Positions 1 to 7,139 of a DNA stretch of 20,640 bases are shown in pieces. How positions within the stretch are numbered: position 1 is the first letter of the stretch; the number at the start of each line of letters is the position of its first letter. The DNA is from a bacterium (GTDB taxonomy: Bacteria > Patescibacteriota > CPR2 > UBA1875 > JAJYID01). The position numbers and the translations under genes are program-made. Below the pieces are notes generated by a model, which was not told the origin of the DNA, did no database searches, and saw only the letters and a list, made by a program, of their open reading frames with translations. The stretch lies in contig JAKANV010000003.1 of the NCBI GenBank assembly GCA_021823605.1, forward strand, positions 1-20,640. The letters run 5' to 3'.

Positions 1-75
1 AATGGCGACGAGGGACAGATCGCATTAAAGAAATTCATCGAAAACCTTAAAAAAGAAATGGAGGAGAAAAAGTAA
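1..75 (+). CDS. C-terminal fragment of an unidentified protein
   Basis: An open frame enters from the window edge and ends at TAA 73-75. The visible 24 residues are charged and Lys/Glu-rich (beginning NGDEGQIALKKF, ending EMEEKK). The final codons include GGAGGAG at 60-66, which serves as ribosome binding site for the ROK kinase starting one base after this stop, so the two genes are probably co-transcribed. Too little is visible to name a product. Confidence 0.6.
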   Translation, partial: NGDEGQIALKKFIENLKKEMEEKK

Positions 76-76
76 T

Positions 77-1006
77 ATGGAAAACTCAAAAGTATCTAAA
101 GTAATCGCTATAGACATTGGCGGAACCAATATCAGAGTTGGCCTTGTGGATTCTTTGGGCAATCTTGAAAAAAATACTAAACTAGATAAGCCAGACATCA
201 GTCAAGTTTCAGATTTAATCCTTACAACTATAAAAAGTTTTTTCAATGAAAAAGAGTTACAAAGCGCTTCCTATTTTGCAGTCAGTACAGCTGGTAGAGT
301 CGATAACGAAAAAGGAACCATAAAAAGCGCAAGCATTGGTAGGGGGATTCTACCTCTAGGGAAAGACTTAAAAGAAGAATTTGGAAAAGAGGTAATTCTG
401 ATAAATGATGCAAACGCTGCAGCATATGGTGAATACTCTAAGCTAAAAGATAAAACCCAAAACATGGTTTACATAACTATGTCCACAGGAATCGGCGGCG
501 GTGCTATTGTAAACGGACATTTGCTTTTTGGGGCTGAAAATTCTGCCGTTGAGATAGGTCATGTTGTAGTAAAGGAGGAGGATTATAATATCCTTTGTAA
601 TTGCGGGCACCCAAATCACTGGGAAGCGTTTGCTTCAGGCAAAGGTATGCCTAAGTTTTTTAAGGAATGGGCCAAGAAACAGAAAATTAACTTAGAAAAA
701 GACTATTCAACAGCCAAAGAAATATTCGAAGCGGCAAAAGGGGGCGGCCAAACAGAAAAGAAATTCCTGGAAAAGATTGGAGAATATAATGGTCGCGGTA
801 TTAGTATGATCTTAGCTGTATATAATCCCGATATTATAGTCATCGGTGGTTCTGTAATGCACCATAACAGGGATGAAGTCCTGGAGCCAATGATTGATAA
901 TATCGAGAAACACTATAAAATGCCGGAAATTATAGTCACCGACTCGGGAGATGAGGTTTGCCTCCTCGGTGCAGCCGCCTATGCTTTCGACAACTTAAGT
1001 TCCTAA
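77..1006 (+). CDS. ROK-family sugar kinase (glucokinase-like)
   Basis: Predicted cytoplasmic ATP-dependent sugar kinase of the ROK family, most likely phosphorylating glucose or a related hexose or hexosamine at the entry to glycolysis. The N-terminal phosphate-binding motif DIGGTN is at residues 13-18. The catalytic Asp lies in NDANAAA (Asp111), and EIGH (159-162) matches the HExGH-type substrate/zinc motif. The usual ROK zinc signature CxCGxxGCxE reads CNCGHPNHWE (174-183): the third Cys is replaced by His181, a variant I associate with some archaeal-type ROK kinases. Length (309 aa) is normal. The ATG has GGAGGAG ten bases upstream and lies one base after the preceding stop. The 3' end overlaps the convergent glutamate dehydrogenase by 12 bases. 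The exact sugar cannot be read from sequence. Confidence 0.9.
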   Translation: MENSKVSKVIAIDIGGTNIRVGLVDSLGNLEKNTKLDKPDISQVSDLILTTIKSFFNEKELQSASYFAVSTAGRVDNEKGTIKSASIGRGILPLGKDLKEEFGKEVILINDANAAAYGEYSKLKDKTQNMVYITMSTGIGGGAIVNGHLLFGAENSAVEIGHVVVKEEDYNILCNCGHPNHWEAFASGKGMPKFFKEWAKKQKINLEKDYSTAKEIFEAAKGGGQTEKKFLEKIGEYNGRGISMILAVYNPDIIVIGGSVMHHNRDEVLEPMIDNIEKHYKMPEIIVTDSGDEVCLLGAAAYAFDNLSS

Positions 1007-2260
1007 GCTCTCCTGGGCTTTAACGATTTTAGAAACAGCCAAGATATATGCCGCGGTTCTGAGGTCTGTTTTATAAGTTTTAGAGAGTTCTAGAACATTT
1101 TGATATGCAGCTTTCATCTTTTTGGAAAGCTTTTCTTGCACTTCCTCCGAATCCCAGTAGTATCCGCTTTTGTTCTGGCACCACTCAAAGTAGCTGACTG
1201 TCACACCACCGGCGTTTGCCAGGATGTCCGGGATAATGAGTGTATCTTTGTCTAATAAAATTCGTTCGGCTTCAGGCGTAATCGGGCCATTTGCGAGCTC
1301 GAGGATTAGTTTAGCTTTGATATCGCCGGCATTTTCAGCCATAATAGTGTTCTCTAGTGCTGCCGGAATCAAAATATCGACGTCGAGAGCCAAAAGATCT
1401 TCATGGCTTATTTCTTTTCCGCAATCAAACCCTTTAATCGTTCCGTTTTCATGCTTTTGAGCCATTAGAAATGGGATATCAAAACCTTCTGCATTATATA
1501 TTGCCGTTTGGGAGTCTGAAAGTGCCACTACTTTAAAATCATTATTTGTATAATGCAGCATTTCGGCCACTCCCCCGCCAACATTTCCAATGCCATGAAT
1601 GGCAACTGTATAGGGCTTTTTCTTGCCCTTAAATCGGTGCTTTATAACTTCCTCCAGAACATAAACTCCACCTTGAGGTGTGGAAGTATCACGATCAATA
1701 GAGCCACCAACCTCAACTGGCTTGCCGGTAAACGCAGCCGGTTCTTTCTTTCCCGCGAGAGATGAGTACTCATCGCTCATCCATGCCATTACTTGCGGAT
1801 TTGTATAGACATCTGGCGCCGGAATATCCTGATCCGGCCCGATGACCGGGTAAAATTGCCTGACAAATCCCCGCGACAAACGTTCCAGCTCGCCCCGAGA
1901 TAACTCCTTTGTGTCAACCGTCACTCCGCCTTTGGCTCCGCCGTAAGGCACGTCCAAAACGCCTGTTTTCACACTCATCCAAAAAGCCAAGGCTTTGACC
2001 TCGTCTAAATCTACTTTTGGATGAAAGCGAATTCCGCCTTTGTAAGGTCCTCGCGCATTGTTGTGCTGAACCCGATAACCCTGAAAAACTTTGGTTTCAC
2101 CATTATCCATACGGACAGGAATACTCGCCAGTGTAATTTTGCGCGGCTCACGAAGAATATTTAAAACATCACCTTCAACCTGCAAAATATCACAGGCTCT
2201 TTCCAACTGTCTTAGTGCATTCTGAAGCGGCGACTCCTTCTCCATCTCTTTTATAGTCAT
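995..2260 (-). CDS. gdhA: Glutamate dehydrogenase
   Basis: Glu/Leu/Phe/Val dehydrogenase family enzyme that interconverts glutamate and 2-oxoglutarate plus ammonium using NAD(P), linking nitrogen and carbon metabolism in the cytoplasm. At 421 aa it has the length of the hexameric bacterial RocG/GudB type. Visible residues are Lys74 in GPYKGG, Lys98 in MSVKTG, the catalytic Lys110 in YGGAKGG, Asp150 in PAPDVYT, and a Rossmann dinucleotide motif GIGNVG at 223-228. Cofactor preference cannot be decided. It is divergent from the malic enzyme and convergent with the ROK kinase (12-base overlap). A TAGAAT box (2267-2272, reverse strand) lies six bases before the ATG, so the mRNA may be leaderless. 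A GGAG 12 bases upstream is only a weak alternative ribosome site. Confidence 0.96.
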   Translation of the reverse strand: MTIKEMEKESPLQNALRQLERACDILQVEGDVLNILREPRKITLASIPVRMDNGETKVFQGYRVQHNNARGPYKGGIRFHPKVDLDEVKALAFWMSVKTGVLDVPYGGAKGGVTVDTKELSRGELERLSRGFVRQFYPVIGPDQDIPAPDVYTNPQVMAWMSDEYSSLAGKKEPAAFTGKPVEVGGSIDRDTSTPQGGVYVLEEVIKHRFKGKKKPYTVAIHGIGNVGGGVAEMLHYTNNDFKVVALSDSQTAIYNAEGFDIPFLMAQKHENGTIKGFDCGKEISHEDLLALDVDILIPAALENTIMAENAGDIKAKLILELANGPITPEAERILLDKDTLIIPDILANAGGVTVSYFEWCQNKSGYYWDSEEVQEKLSKKMKAAYQNVLELSKTYKTDLRTAAYILAVSKIVKAQESLGT

Positions 2261-2303
2261 AGAGAAATTCTACTCCAAAAATTAATTTTTAGAAATGAAA
2301 ATA

Positions 2304-2333
2304 TTTAATATAAGCTAAAGTAAAGATTATAAA
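2304..2333 (+). promoter_or_regulatory. Possible promoter of the malic enzyme gene
   Basis: TTTAAT (2304-2309) and TATAAA (2328-2333) are 18 bases apart. Transcription would begin near 2340, close to the TTG start. The whole 2261-2339 interval is AT-rich and shared with the divergent glutamate dehydrogenase, so this assignment is weak. Confidence 0.3.
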
Positions 2334-2339
2334 CCTCAC

Positions 2340-3527
2340 TTGAAGAGATACAAGGATAAGAGTAAACTTATATCTAACATGGCTGAAGATCCAATAAAAA
2401 TGCATGCACGTTTGAAGGGCAAAATCGTCATCAGTTCAAAGATTGAATTGGATGAGGAAACTCTTCCTATTGCCTACACACCGGGTGTAGCCAAAGCTTC
2501 AGATGCCATCGCAAAAGATAAATCGCAAGTAAATAAATTGACGGGAAAATGGAATACCGTGCCTGTAGTAACTGATGGCAGTGCAGTACTTGGCCTTGGA
2601 AATATCGGACCTGAAGCTGCCCTACCGGTTATGGAGGGTAAAGCGGCAATCTTCGCGCAATTCGCTGATGTGGATGCTGCTCCAATTTGTATAGACACCC
2701 AAGACGTGGAAGAAATTATAAAAACAGTAAAGTACTTAGCTCCATCTTTTGGTGGCATTAATCTGGAGGACATTTCTGCACCACGATGTTTTGAGATAGA
2801 GAAACGCCTTACTGAAGAGCTCAACATTCCTGTTTTCCACGATGACCAACACGGTACGGCTATCGTTGTATTAGCGGGATTAATAAATGCCCTGAAAGTT
2901 GTCGGCAAAGATAAAAAAGTAAAAATCGTGATATCTGGTGCGGGTGCAGCCGGTATTGCCATTTCCAATCTTCTTTTTCATTACGGCTTTGAAAATCTTT
3001 GCCTCTGTGATTCACAAGGTGTCGTAACAAATGACCGGCAGGACTTAAACACTCACAAAAAAGAAATTCTAGAAAAAAGTTCGGCCTCTTGCCCTATCGG
3101 CGGATGTAGTCTCGCCCTTAAAGACGCTGACGTTTTAATTGGCGTTTCCAAACCCGGCCAATTTACGGCTGAAGATATAAAAACAATGAATCCTAATCCA
3201 ATAGTCTTTGCAATGGCAAATCCAATCCCCGAGATAATGCCAGACGTAGCCCAAAAAGGCGGCGCGAAAGTAGTCGCCACAGGCCGCAGCGATTTCCCAA
3301 ATCAAATCAATAACGCTCTTGTCTTTCCGGGGCTTTTCCGCGGCTTACTAGATAATGAAATTCAAAAAGTTACACCGGAAATCAAGGTCGCCGTCGCAGA
3401 AGCTATATCCGGAATGATAAAAAATCCAACATCCGAGAAGATTATCCCTTCCATTTTTGAGAAAGGTCTCGTCCCTACCATTGCAGACGCCTTAAAAGAT
3501 TTTGATAAGTCGGGGAAAAAGAAGTAA
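2340..3527 (+). CDS. NAD(P)-dependent malic enzyme
   Basis: Oxidative decarboxylation of malate to pyruvate and CO2 with NAD(P) reduction, in the cytoplasm. This is the single-domain bacterial malic enzyme, without the phosphotransacetylase-like C-terminal extension. Motifs: AYTPGVA with the catalytic Tyr46, DGSAVLGLGNIGP (79-91), Lys101 in MEGKAAIF, acidic metal ligands in INLEDI (140-145) and HDDQHG (167-172), and nucleotide-binding GAGAAG (200-205). The TTG at 2340 gives 395 aa. An ATG at 2379 (residue 14) fits the family N-terminus equally well, and neither has a good Shine-Dalgarno, so the start is uncertain. Its TAA overlaps the ATG of the next gene (TAATG), implying translational coupling. 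With the neighbouring glutamate dehydrogenase it suggests use of C4/C5 acids. Confidence 0.95.
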   Translation: MKRYKDKSKLISNMAEDPIKMHARLKGKIVISSKIELDEETLPIAYTPGVAKASDAIAKDKSQVNKLTGKWNTVPVVTDGSAVLGLGNIGPEAALPVMEGKAAIFAQFADVDAAPICIDTQDVEEIIKTVKYLAPSFGGINLEDISAPRCFEIEKRLTEELNIPVFHDDQHGTAIVVLAGLINALKVVGKDKKVKIVISGAGAAGIAISNLLFHYGFENLCLCDSQGVVTNDRQDLNTHKKEILEKSSASCPIGGCSLALKDADVLIGVSKPGQFTAEDIKTMNPNPIVFAMANPIPEIMPDVAQKGGAKVVATGRSDFPNQINNALVFPGLFRGLLDNEIQKVTPEIKVAVAEAISGMIKNPTSEKIIPSIFEKGLVPTIADALKDFDKSGKKK

Positions 3528-3826
3528 TGTCTCCGGAGATTGAAAACGGCAGTCCGGAGGAAAAGCATGGGAAGGTTACAAATCTTAATACCGAAAGAGT
3601 TAATCGAGAATTAGATAAACTGCAGGAAAGATGGAGTTTTTTAAGTAATCAAGTAGATAAAAATAATGAGGTAATTGAGCGCTTAAACCTGCAAGTAGAC
3701 AACATCTCAAATCCAACAAAAAGAGAAATGCTAGCCAAGGAACTCTACGATCTAGAGGACCAGACAATGAAACACTTGATGGAAATGATGGAAATAGAAG
3801 ATAGGATGAAAGAGATTCTAAGCTAG
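3527..3826 (+). CDS. Small coiled-coil protein, function unknown
   Basis: A 99-residue, highly charged protein that I do not recognise. After a flexible first 20 residues, most of the rest (about 22-98) is predicted to be helical, with heptad-like hydrophobic spacing (VNRELDKLQERWSFL, then RLNLQVDNI) and a Met/Glu-rich C-terminus. A Pro at about 64 would break it into two helices. It has no signal peptide or membrane segment. Its start codon overlaps the malic enzyme stop (TAATG), so it is likely translated by coupling. That gene order alone does not show a shared function. Confidence 0.75.
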   Translation: MSPEIENGSPEEKHGKVTNLNTERVNRELDKLQERWSFLSNQVDKNNEVIERLNLQVDNISNPTKREMLAKELYDLEDQTMKHLMEMMEIEDRMKEILS

Positions 3827-3860
3827 CTGTCTGTTAAATTGTCTAAAACCTTCCATTTTG

Positions 3861-3869
3861 TGCTAAAAT
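3861..3869 (+). promoter_or_regulatory. Extended -10 box in front of miaB
   Basis: TGCTAAAAT matches an extended -10 (TGnTATAAT). A weak TTGTCT lies at 3839-3844, 19 bases upstream. The -10 ends eight bases before the ATG at 3878, so the transcript should begin at or next to the start codon. Confidence 0.6.
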
Positions 3870-3877
3870 TAACCTCT

Positions 3878-5131
3878 ATGAAATATTATATCTGGGTTTT
3901 AGGCTGTGCGATGAACAAGTCGGATGCTGAGCGGATAGCATCTGTTTTTGAGGATGCCGGACTTAACGAAACAAAAAAGGAATCCGAAGCTGACATTGTC
4001 ATTACAGTTGCTTGCAGTGTCAGGCAATCCGGCATCAACCGAATCTATGGAAAAATCAAAGAGTGGCAAGATATTCGCGCGAAAAGACCACTCACTACAA
4101 TTCTTTCCGGATGTGTCCTGAAAAGTGACCGAAAGAAAATGAACAAATTTTTCGATTTAATTTTTGAGATAAATGACGTCTCAAAATTAACTGATTTTTT
4201 AGAGACAAATATCGCCTCCGAACAAAAATTTTTCCAAATCCATCCAAAATATGATTCCACATTCCAGGCTTATGTACCCATTTCCACCGGTTGCAATAAC
4301 TTCTGTACTTATTGTGCTGTTCCCTACACTCGTGGACGGGAAGTCTCAAGACCGATGGATGAAATAATTACCGAAGTTCAGAGATTAATAGAAAAAGACT
4401 ACAAAGAAATCACTTTGCTTGGTCAAAACGTAAATTCATACGGCAATGATCTAAAAGATGACACCACCTTTACTGATTTAATCAAGAAGATTGACGAAAT
4501 AGAGGGCACATATCGTGTCTATTTTTACTCCAATCATCCGAAAGATATGTCAGATGAACTAATCGAAATTCTACCCAAACTGGATCATTTTCCCCACTAT
4601 ATTCATCTGCCGTTGCAGTCGGGCAGCGATAAAATATTAAAATCTATGAATCGTCACTACACTCAAAAACAATACTTAGAGCTGGCGGAGAAAATTAAGA
4701 AAAACGTTCCAGAAGTAGCTATTACAACAGACATCATAGTCGGATTTCCCGGCGAAACAGAAGAAGATTTTTTCAAAACAAAACAAATCATGGAAAAAGT
4801 TGGCTTCTCCATGCCATTCATAGCCAAATACTCTTCCCGCCCAGGTACCGTCGCTGCAAAGTTAGAAGATAATATATCAAAGGAAGAGAAAGAAAAAAGA
4901 TGGCGAGAGCTGACAGCTATCCAAAAAGAAATTTTAAGTCGCGAAAATAAAAAACTAGTCGGGGAAAATCTAATGGTACTTATAGATTCTGAAAAAAAAG
5001 ATAAATATTATGGACGGACAGATAACTATAAAGTAGTCGAACTCCCAAAAAAACAAACTGACCCCATCGGCCAGTTTGTAAATGTTGAAATTATAGATTC
5101 AGAAGCTTGGATATTAAAAGGAAAAATATAA
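3878..5131 (+). CDS. miaB: tRNA-2-methylthio-N6-isopentenyladenosine-37 synthase (MiaB-type methylthiotransferase)
   Basis: Radical-SAM enzyme that adds a methylthio group to i6A37 of tRNAs reading UNN codons. The N-terminal methylthiotransferase domain has its three auxiliary-cluster cysteines at 10 (LGCAMN), 46 (TVACSV) and 79 (SGCVLK). The radical-SAM cluster is Cys139-x3-Cys143-x2-Cys146, inside STGCNNFCTYCAVPYTRGRE. The C-terminal 60 residues form a TRAM RNA-binding domain. I chose the ATG at 3878 (417 aa), not an in-frame TTG at 3839, because MKYYIWVLGC matches the family start and the TTG would precede the -10 box. There is no Shine-Dalgarno, consistent with leaderless translation. The partner gene miaA is 1.1 kb downstream. 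The last 106 bases overlap a convergent reverse-strand ORF. Confidence 0.93.
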   Translation: MKYYIWVLGCAMNKSDAERIASVFEDAGLNETKKESEADIVITVACSVRQSGINRIYGKIKEWQDIRAKRPLTTILSGCVLKSDRKKMNKFFDLIFEINDVSKLTDFLETNIASEQKFFQIHPKYDSTFQAYVPISTGCNNFCTYCAVPYTRGREVSRPMDEIITEVQRLIEKDYKEITLLGQNVNSYGNDLKDDTTFTDLIKKIDEIEGTYRVYFYSNHPKDMSDELIEILPKLDHFPHYIHLPLQSGSDKILKSMNRHYTQKQYLELAEKIKKNVPEVAITTDIIVGFPGETEEDFFKTKQIMEKVGFSMPFIAKYSSRPGTVAAKLEDNISKEEKEKRWRELTAIQKEILSRENKKLVGENLMVLIDSEKKDKYYGRTDNYKVVELPKKQTDPIGQFVNVEIIDSEAWILKGKI

Positions 5132-5694
5132 TAACCCTTGCATTCTTGATTGTTATCTACGTTTGAACTAGGAACTGTAGATTTATATGTCTCATTGCCA
5201 ACCTGATAGCTTTTTGTATCCGCTGTATTACTCGTAGTATTAGGATTTGCCTGAGCTGGTGGAACTATTGAATTATCCACGTCTACCATTTTATCTCCAA
5301 GTTTTAACCCAACCCATCCTGCTGCAATGACAAAAGGCGTTGCCAAGAGATACCTAAGCTTCCTATCTCCTTTCTCTATACGCCTGTCCTGTTTCAATCT
5401 TGCAGAATCCGCATTTGTTTTGCTATCCTCTGCAAGAATATCGGTTCCCATATTAGCATCATGTATCGAGTCGCCACCATAATCCACATTATTAGTAAAC
5501 GATGGCTTGTCGGGCATATCTGATATTTTTTTTCTTACATCTTCAATCTCTGGACGTTGTCCTCTTTGTTCGATGGGAGACGGTGCATTAACTCCATGAA
5601 CCGGCTCTTGTGTTGCTTCTGCAAGTTTTTGAACCATTTCCGCATGATTTTTAGAATCATTTTGACCTTCTGGTCCTTTTTCTATCCCTACCAT
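5026..5694 (-). CDS. Predicted single-pass membrane protein, function unknown
   Basis: A 222-residue protein that I do not recognise. The first 110 residues are polar and Pro/Asp/Glu-rich. A run of Arg/Lys (about 99-114) precedes one hydrophobic segment at 115-132 (YLLATPFVIAAGWVGLKLG), followed by an Asn/Thr/Ser-rich region. By the positive-inside rule the N-terminal half is probably cytoplasmic and the tail outside. AAAGG lies seven bases before the ATG. The last 35 codons are antisense to the TRAM domain of miaB (overlap 5026-5131), so that tail may be poorly conserved or non-functional. It probably shares a transcription unit with the reverse-strand gene at 5784-6191. Confidence 0.65.
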   Translation of the reverse strand: MVGIEKGPEGQNDSKNHAEMVQKLAEATQEPVHGVNAPSPIEQRGQRPEIEDVRKKISDMPDKPSFTNNVDYGGDSIHDANMGTDILAEDSKTNADSARLKQDRRIEKGDRKLRYLLATPFVIAAGWVGLKLGDKMVDVDNSIVPPAQANPNTTSNTADTKSYQVGNETYKSTVPSSNVDNNQECKGYYIFPFNIQASESIISTFTNWPMGSVCFFGSSTTL

Positions 5695-5783
5695 TTTTTA
5701 ACCTTTCTGCCCCGTACTTCTTAAGTGCGTGGGTTGTTAATCTAAGCTTATAATACAACATTTCTCCTCATAAAGGAATAAAA

Positions 5784-6191
5784 CTATGCCATACCTTCTT
5801 CGTCCAAATCTTTCCTCGGAAGTTTCTCTTTCTTTTTCTCTTTATCCTTTTTCTTTTCGGGAAAGATAGCCTCATCTATTGGTTTGTGATAAGCTTCTGG
5901 ACTGCCTGTTCTGGAGATTATTTCGTTCTCTTCAACTTCATGTATATCTGAAAGATAATGAGTATCTTCTACAAGATAAGACCCAGCTTCCCTTTTATAA
6001 AAATTTGCTTCAATCTGAGAAGAATGACTTATCTCGGGTGTAGCAACTACCCGCTCAATCTCCAAAGCTTTTTGCCCCGAAAATGCTGCAGTAATCAGAC
6101 CAAGCTTGACCATTGCCCTTGATGTTTTTCTCTTCTTTTCTAGGTTGGCACCATCCCCCTCCGGACATATTTCAGGACCATTCTCACTCAT
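5784..6191 (-). CDS. Hypothetical charged protein
   Basis: 135 residues with no family I recognise. It has a short, moderately hydrophobic stretch at about 27-41 (MVKLGLITAAFSG), marginal as a membrane or signal segment, and a very Lys/Glu-rich C-terminus (KKKDKEKKKEKLPRK). Support for coding is a good ribosome site (AAAGG five bases from the ATG), a plausible reverse promoter overlapping the miaA promoter, and a same-strand gene 89 bases downstream. The two reverse genes interrupt the miaB-miaA neighbourhood and may be lineage-specific. Confidence 0.6.
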   Translation of the reverse strand: MSENGPEICPEGDGANLEKKRKTSRAMVKLGLITAAFSGQKALEIERVVATPEISHSSQIEANFYKREAGSYLVEDTHYLSDIHEVEENEIISRTGSPEAYHKPIDEAIFPEKKKDKEKKKEKLPRKDLDEEGMA

Positions 6192-6219
6192 TTTTCACCT
6201 TTCGTCTTATTTTTCCAAC

Positions 6220-6248
6220 ATCTTAAACCAGTTTTTTGATATAATCAA
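6220..6248 (-). promoter_or_regulatory. Reverse-strand promoter for the 5784-6191 gene
   Basis: On the reverse strand TTGATT (6243-6248) and TAAGAT (6220-6225) are 17 bases apart. The -35 hexamer overlaps the forward TATAAT of miaA, so the two polymerase sites should exclude each other. Confidence 0.45.
6237..6245 (+). promoter_or_regulatory. Extended -10 box in front of miaA
   Basis: TGATATAAT is a perfect extended -10. It ends eight bases before the ATG at 6254, so the mRNA is predicted to be leaderless or to carry a leader of at most about three bases. No convincing -35 is present. Confidence 0.7.
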
Positions 6249-6253
6249 CAAGT

Positions 6254-7135
6254 ATGAAAACTCCTATAATTATTATTACAGGACCTACGGCAAGCGGCAA
6301 AACATCTTTTTCCTATCCGTTAGCGGAAAAGTTCAATGGCGAAATTATTTGCGCCGATTCGATGACGGTTTATAGAGGAATGAATATCGGCACTGATAAA
6401 CCAGTGGAATTTAACGGAATTCCTCACCATATGCTGGATATCCTAAACCCTGACGAAGAGTTCAACGTAGCAATATTTAAAGAAGCGGTAGAAAAAATCA
6501 TTGGAGAAATCCACGAACGAGGCAATGTTACATTTCTAGTCGGCGGCTCAACTATGTATATCGACGCCCTAGTTTATAACTATAATATTCCCCATACAAA
6601 GCCAAATAATGAGTTGCGAAAAGAGCTCGAGCAAAAATCAAATAAAGATTTATTCGGTCAATTAATTGAACTTGACCCCGACGCTGAATGGACAGTTGAT
6701 AAAAATAATAAAAGACGTCTGATTCGCGCCCTTGAAGTGTCAATCCAAACAGGCAAACCATTTACAAAACAAAAAACGAAACGGGATTTGCCAAAAAATG
6801 TTCTCTATTTGGCGATAAGTCGCGACCGCGAAGAACTCTATGAAAGAATAAATACTCGCGTTGATGAGATGATGGCAGAGGGTTTCCTGGATGAAGTTAA
6901 AAAACTACACAAAAAGTACGATTTAAACACGGCAATGCAAGCGACGGGCTACAGACAGCTAGTCGAATATTTGGAAGGTAACTTAACTCTCGAGGAAGCA
7001 GTCGAAAAAACGAAACAATCGCATCGCAACTACGCCAAACGTCAACTCACATGGCTAAATCGTAACAAAGATGTGATTTGGATTGAGAATGAACAAATAG
7101 CAAAGGATAAAATAAGTAATTTTCTGTTAAAATAG
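6254..7135 (+). CDS. miaA: tRNA dimethylallyltransferase (MiaA)
   Basis: Transfers the dimethylallyl group from DMAPP to N6 of A37 in tRNAs that read UNN codons, giving the i6A substrate of MiaB. The P-loop GPTASGKT is at 10-17. Family signatures are ADSMTVYRGMNIGTDKP (34-50; the family usually has Gln where Thr stands in DSMQVY), GGSTMYIDAL, ATGYRQLVEYL and NYAKRQLTWL near the C-terminus. Length (293 aa) is normal. The ATG has no Shine-Dalgarno and lies eight bases after a perfect extended -10, so leaderless translation is likely. murT begins four bases after its stop. Confidence 0.95.
   Translation: MKTPIIIITGPTASGKTSFSYPLAEKFNGEIICADSMTVYRGMNIGTDKPVEFNGIPHHMLDILNPDEEFNVAIFKEAVEKIIGEIHERGNVTFLVGGSTMYIDALVYNYNIPHTKPNNELRKELEQKSNKDLFGQLIELDPDAEWTVDKNNKRRLIRALEVSIQTGKPFTKQKTKRDLPKNVLYLAISRDREELYERINTRVDEMMAEGFLDEVKKLHKKYDLNTAMQATGYRQLVEYLEGNLTLEEAVEKTKQSHRNYAKRQLTWLNRNKDVIWIENEQIAKDKISNFLLK
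7125..7133 (+). promoter_or_regulatory. Extended -10 box inside the end of miaA, for murT
   Basis: TGTTAAAAT overlaps the last codons of miaA and ends six bases before the murT ATG. murT may therefore have its own leaderless transcript as well as read-through from miaA. Confidence 0.5.
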
Positions 7136-7139
7136 AGCT

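Noticed and set aside
2474..2968. 164-residue reverse-strand ORF opposite the malic enzyme
   Set aside because: It lies wholly antisense to conserved malic-enzyme motifs, has no ribosome site, and its composition is that of a mirror of the coding strand.
3839..3877. N-terminal extension of miaB from a TTG
   Set aside because: It would start upstream of the -10 box, has no ribosome site, and adds residues not found in the family. The ATG at 3878 fits.
5702..5730. Hairpin CCC...GGG between the two reverse unknown genes
   Set aside because: The stem needs bulges and has no T-run on the reverse strand. It may be a leader fold but cannot be supported.
6106..6375. 89-residue forward ORF overlapping the miaA start
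   Set aside because: It covers the divergent promoters and the P-loop of miaA in another frame, with no start signal.
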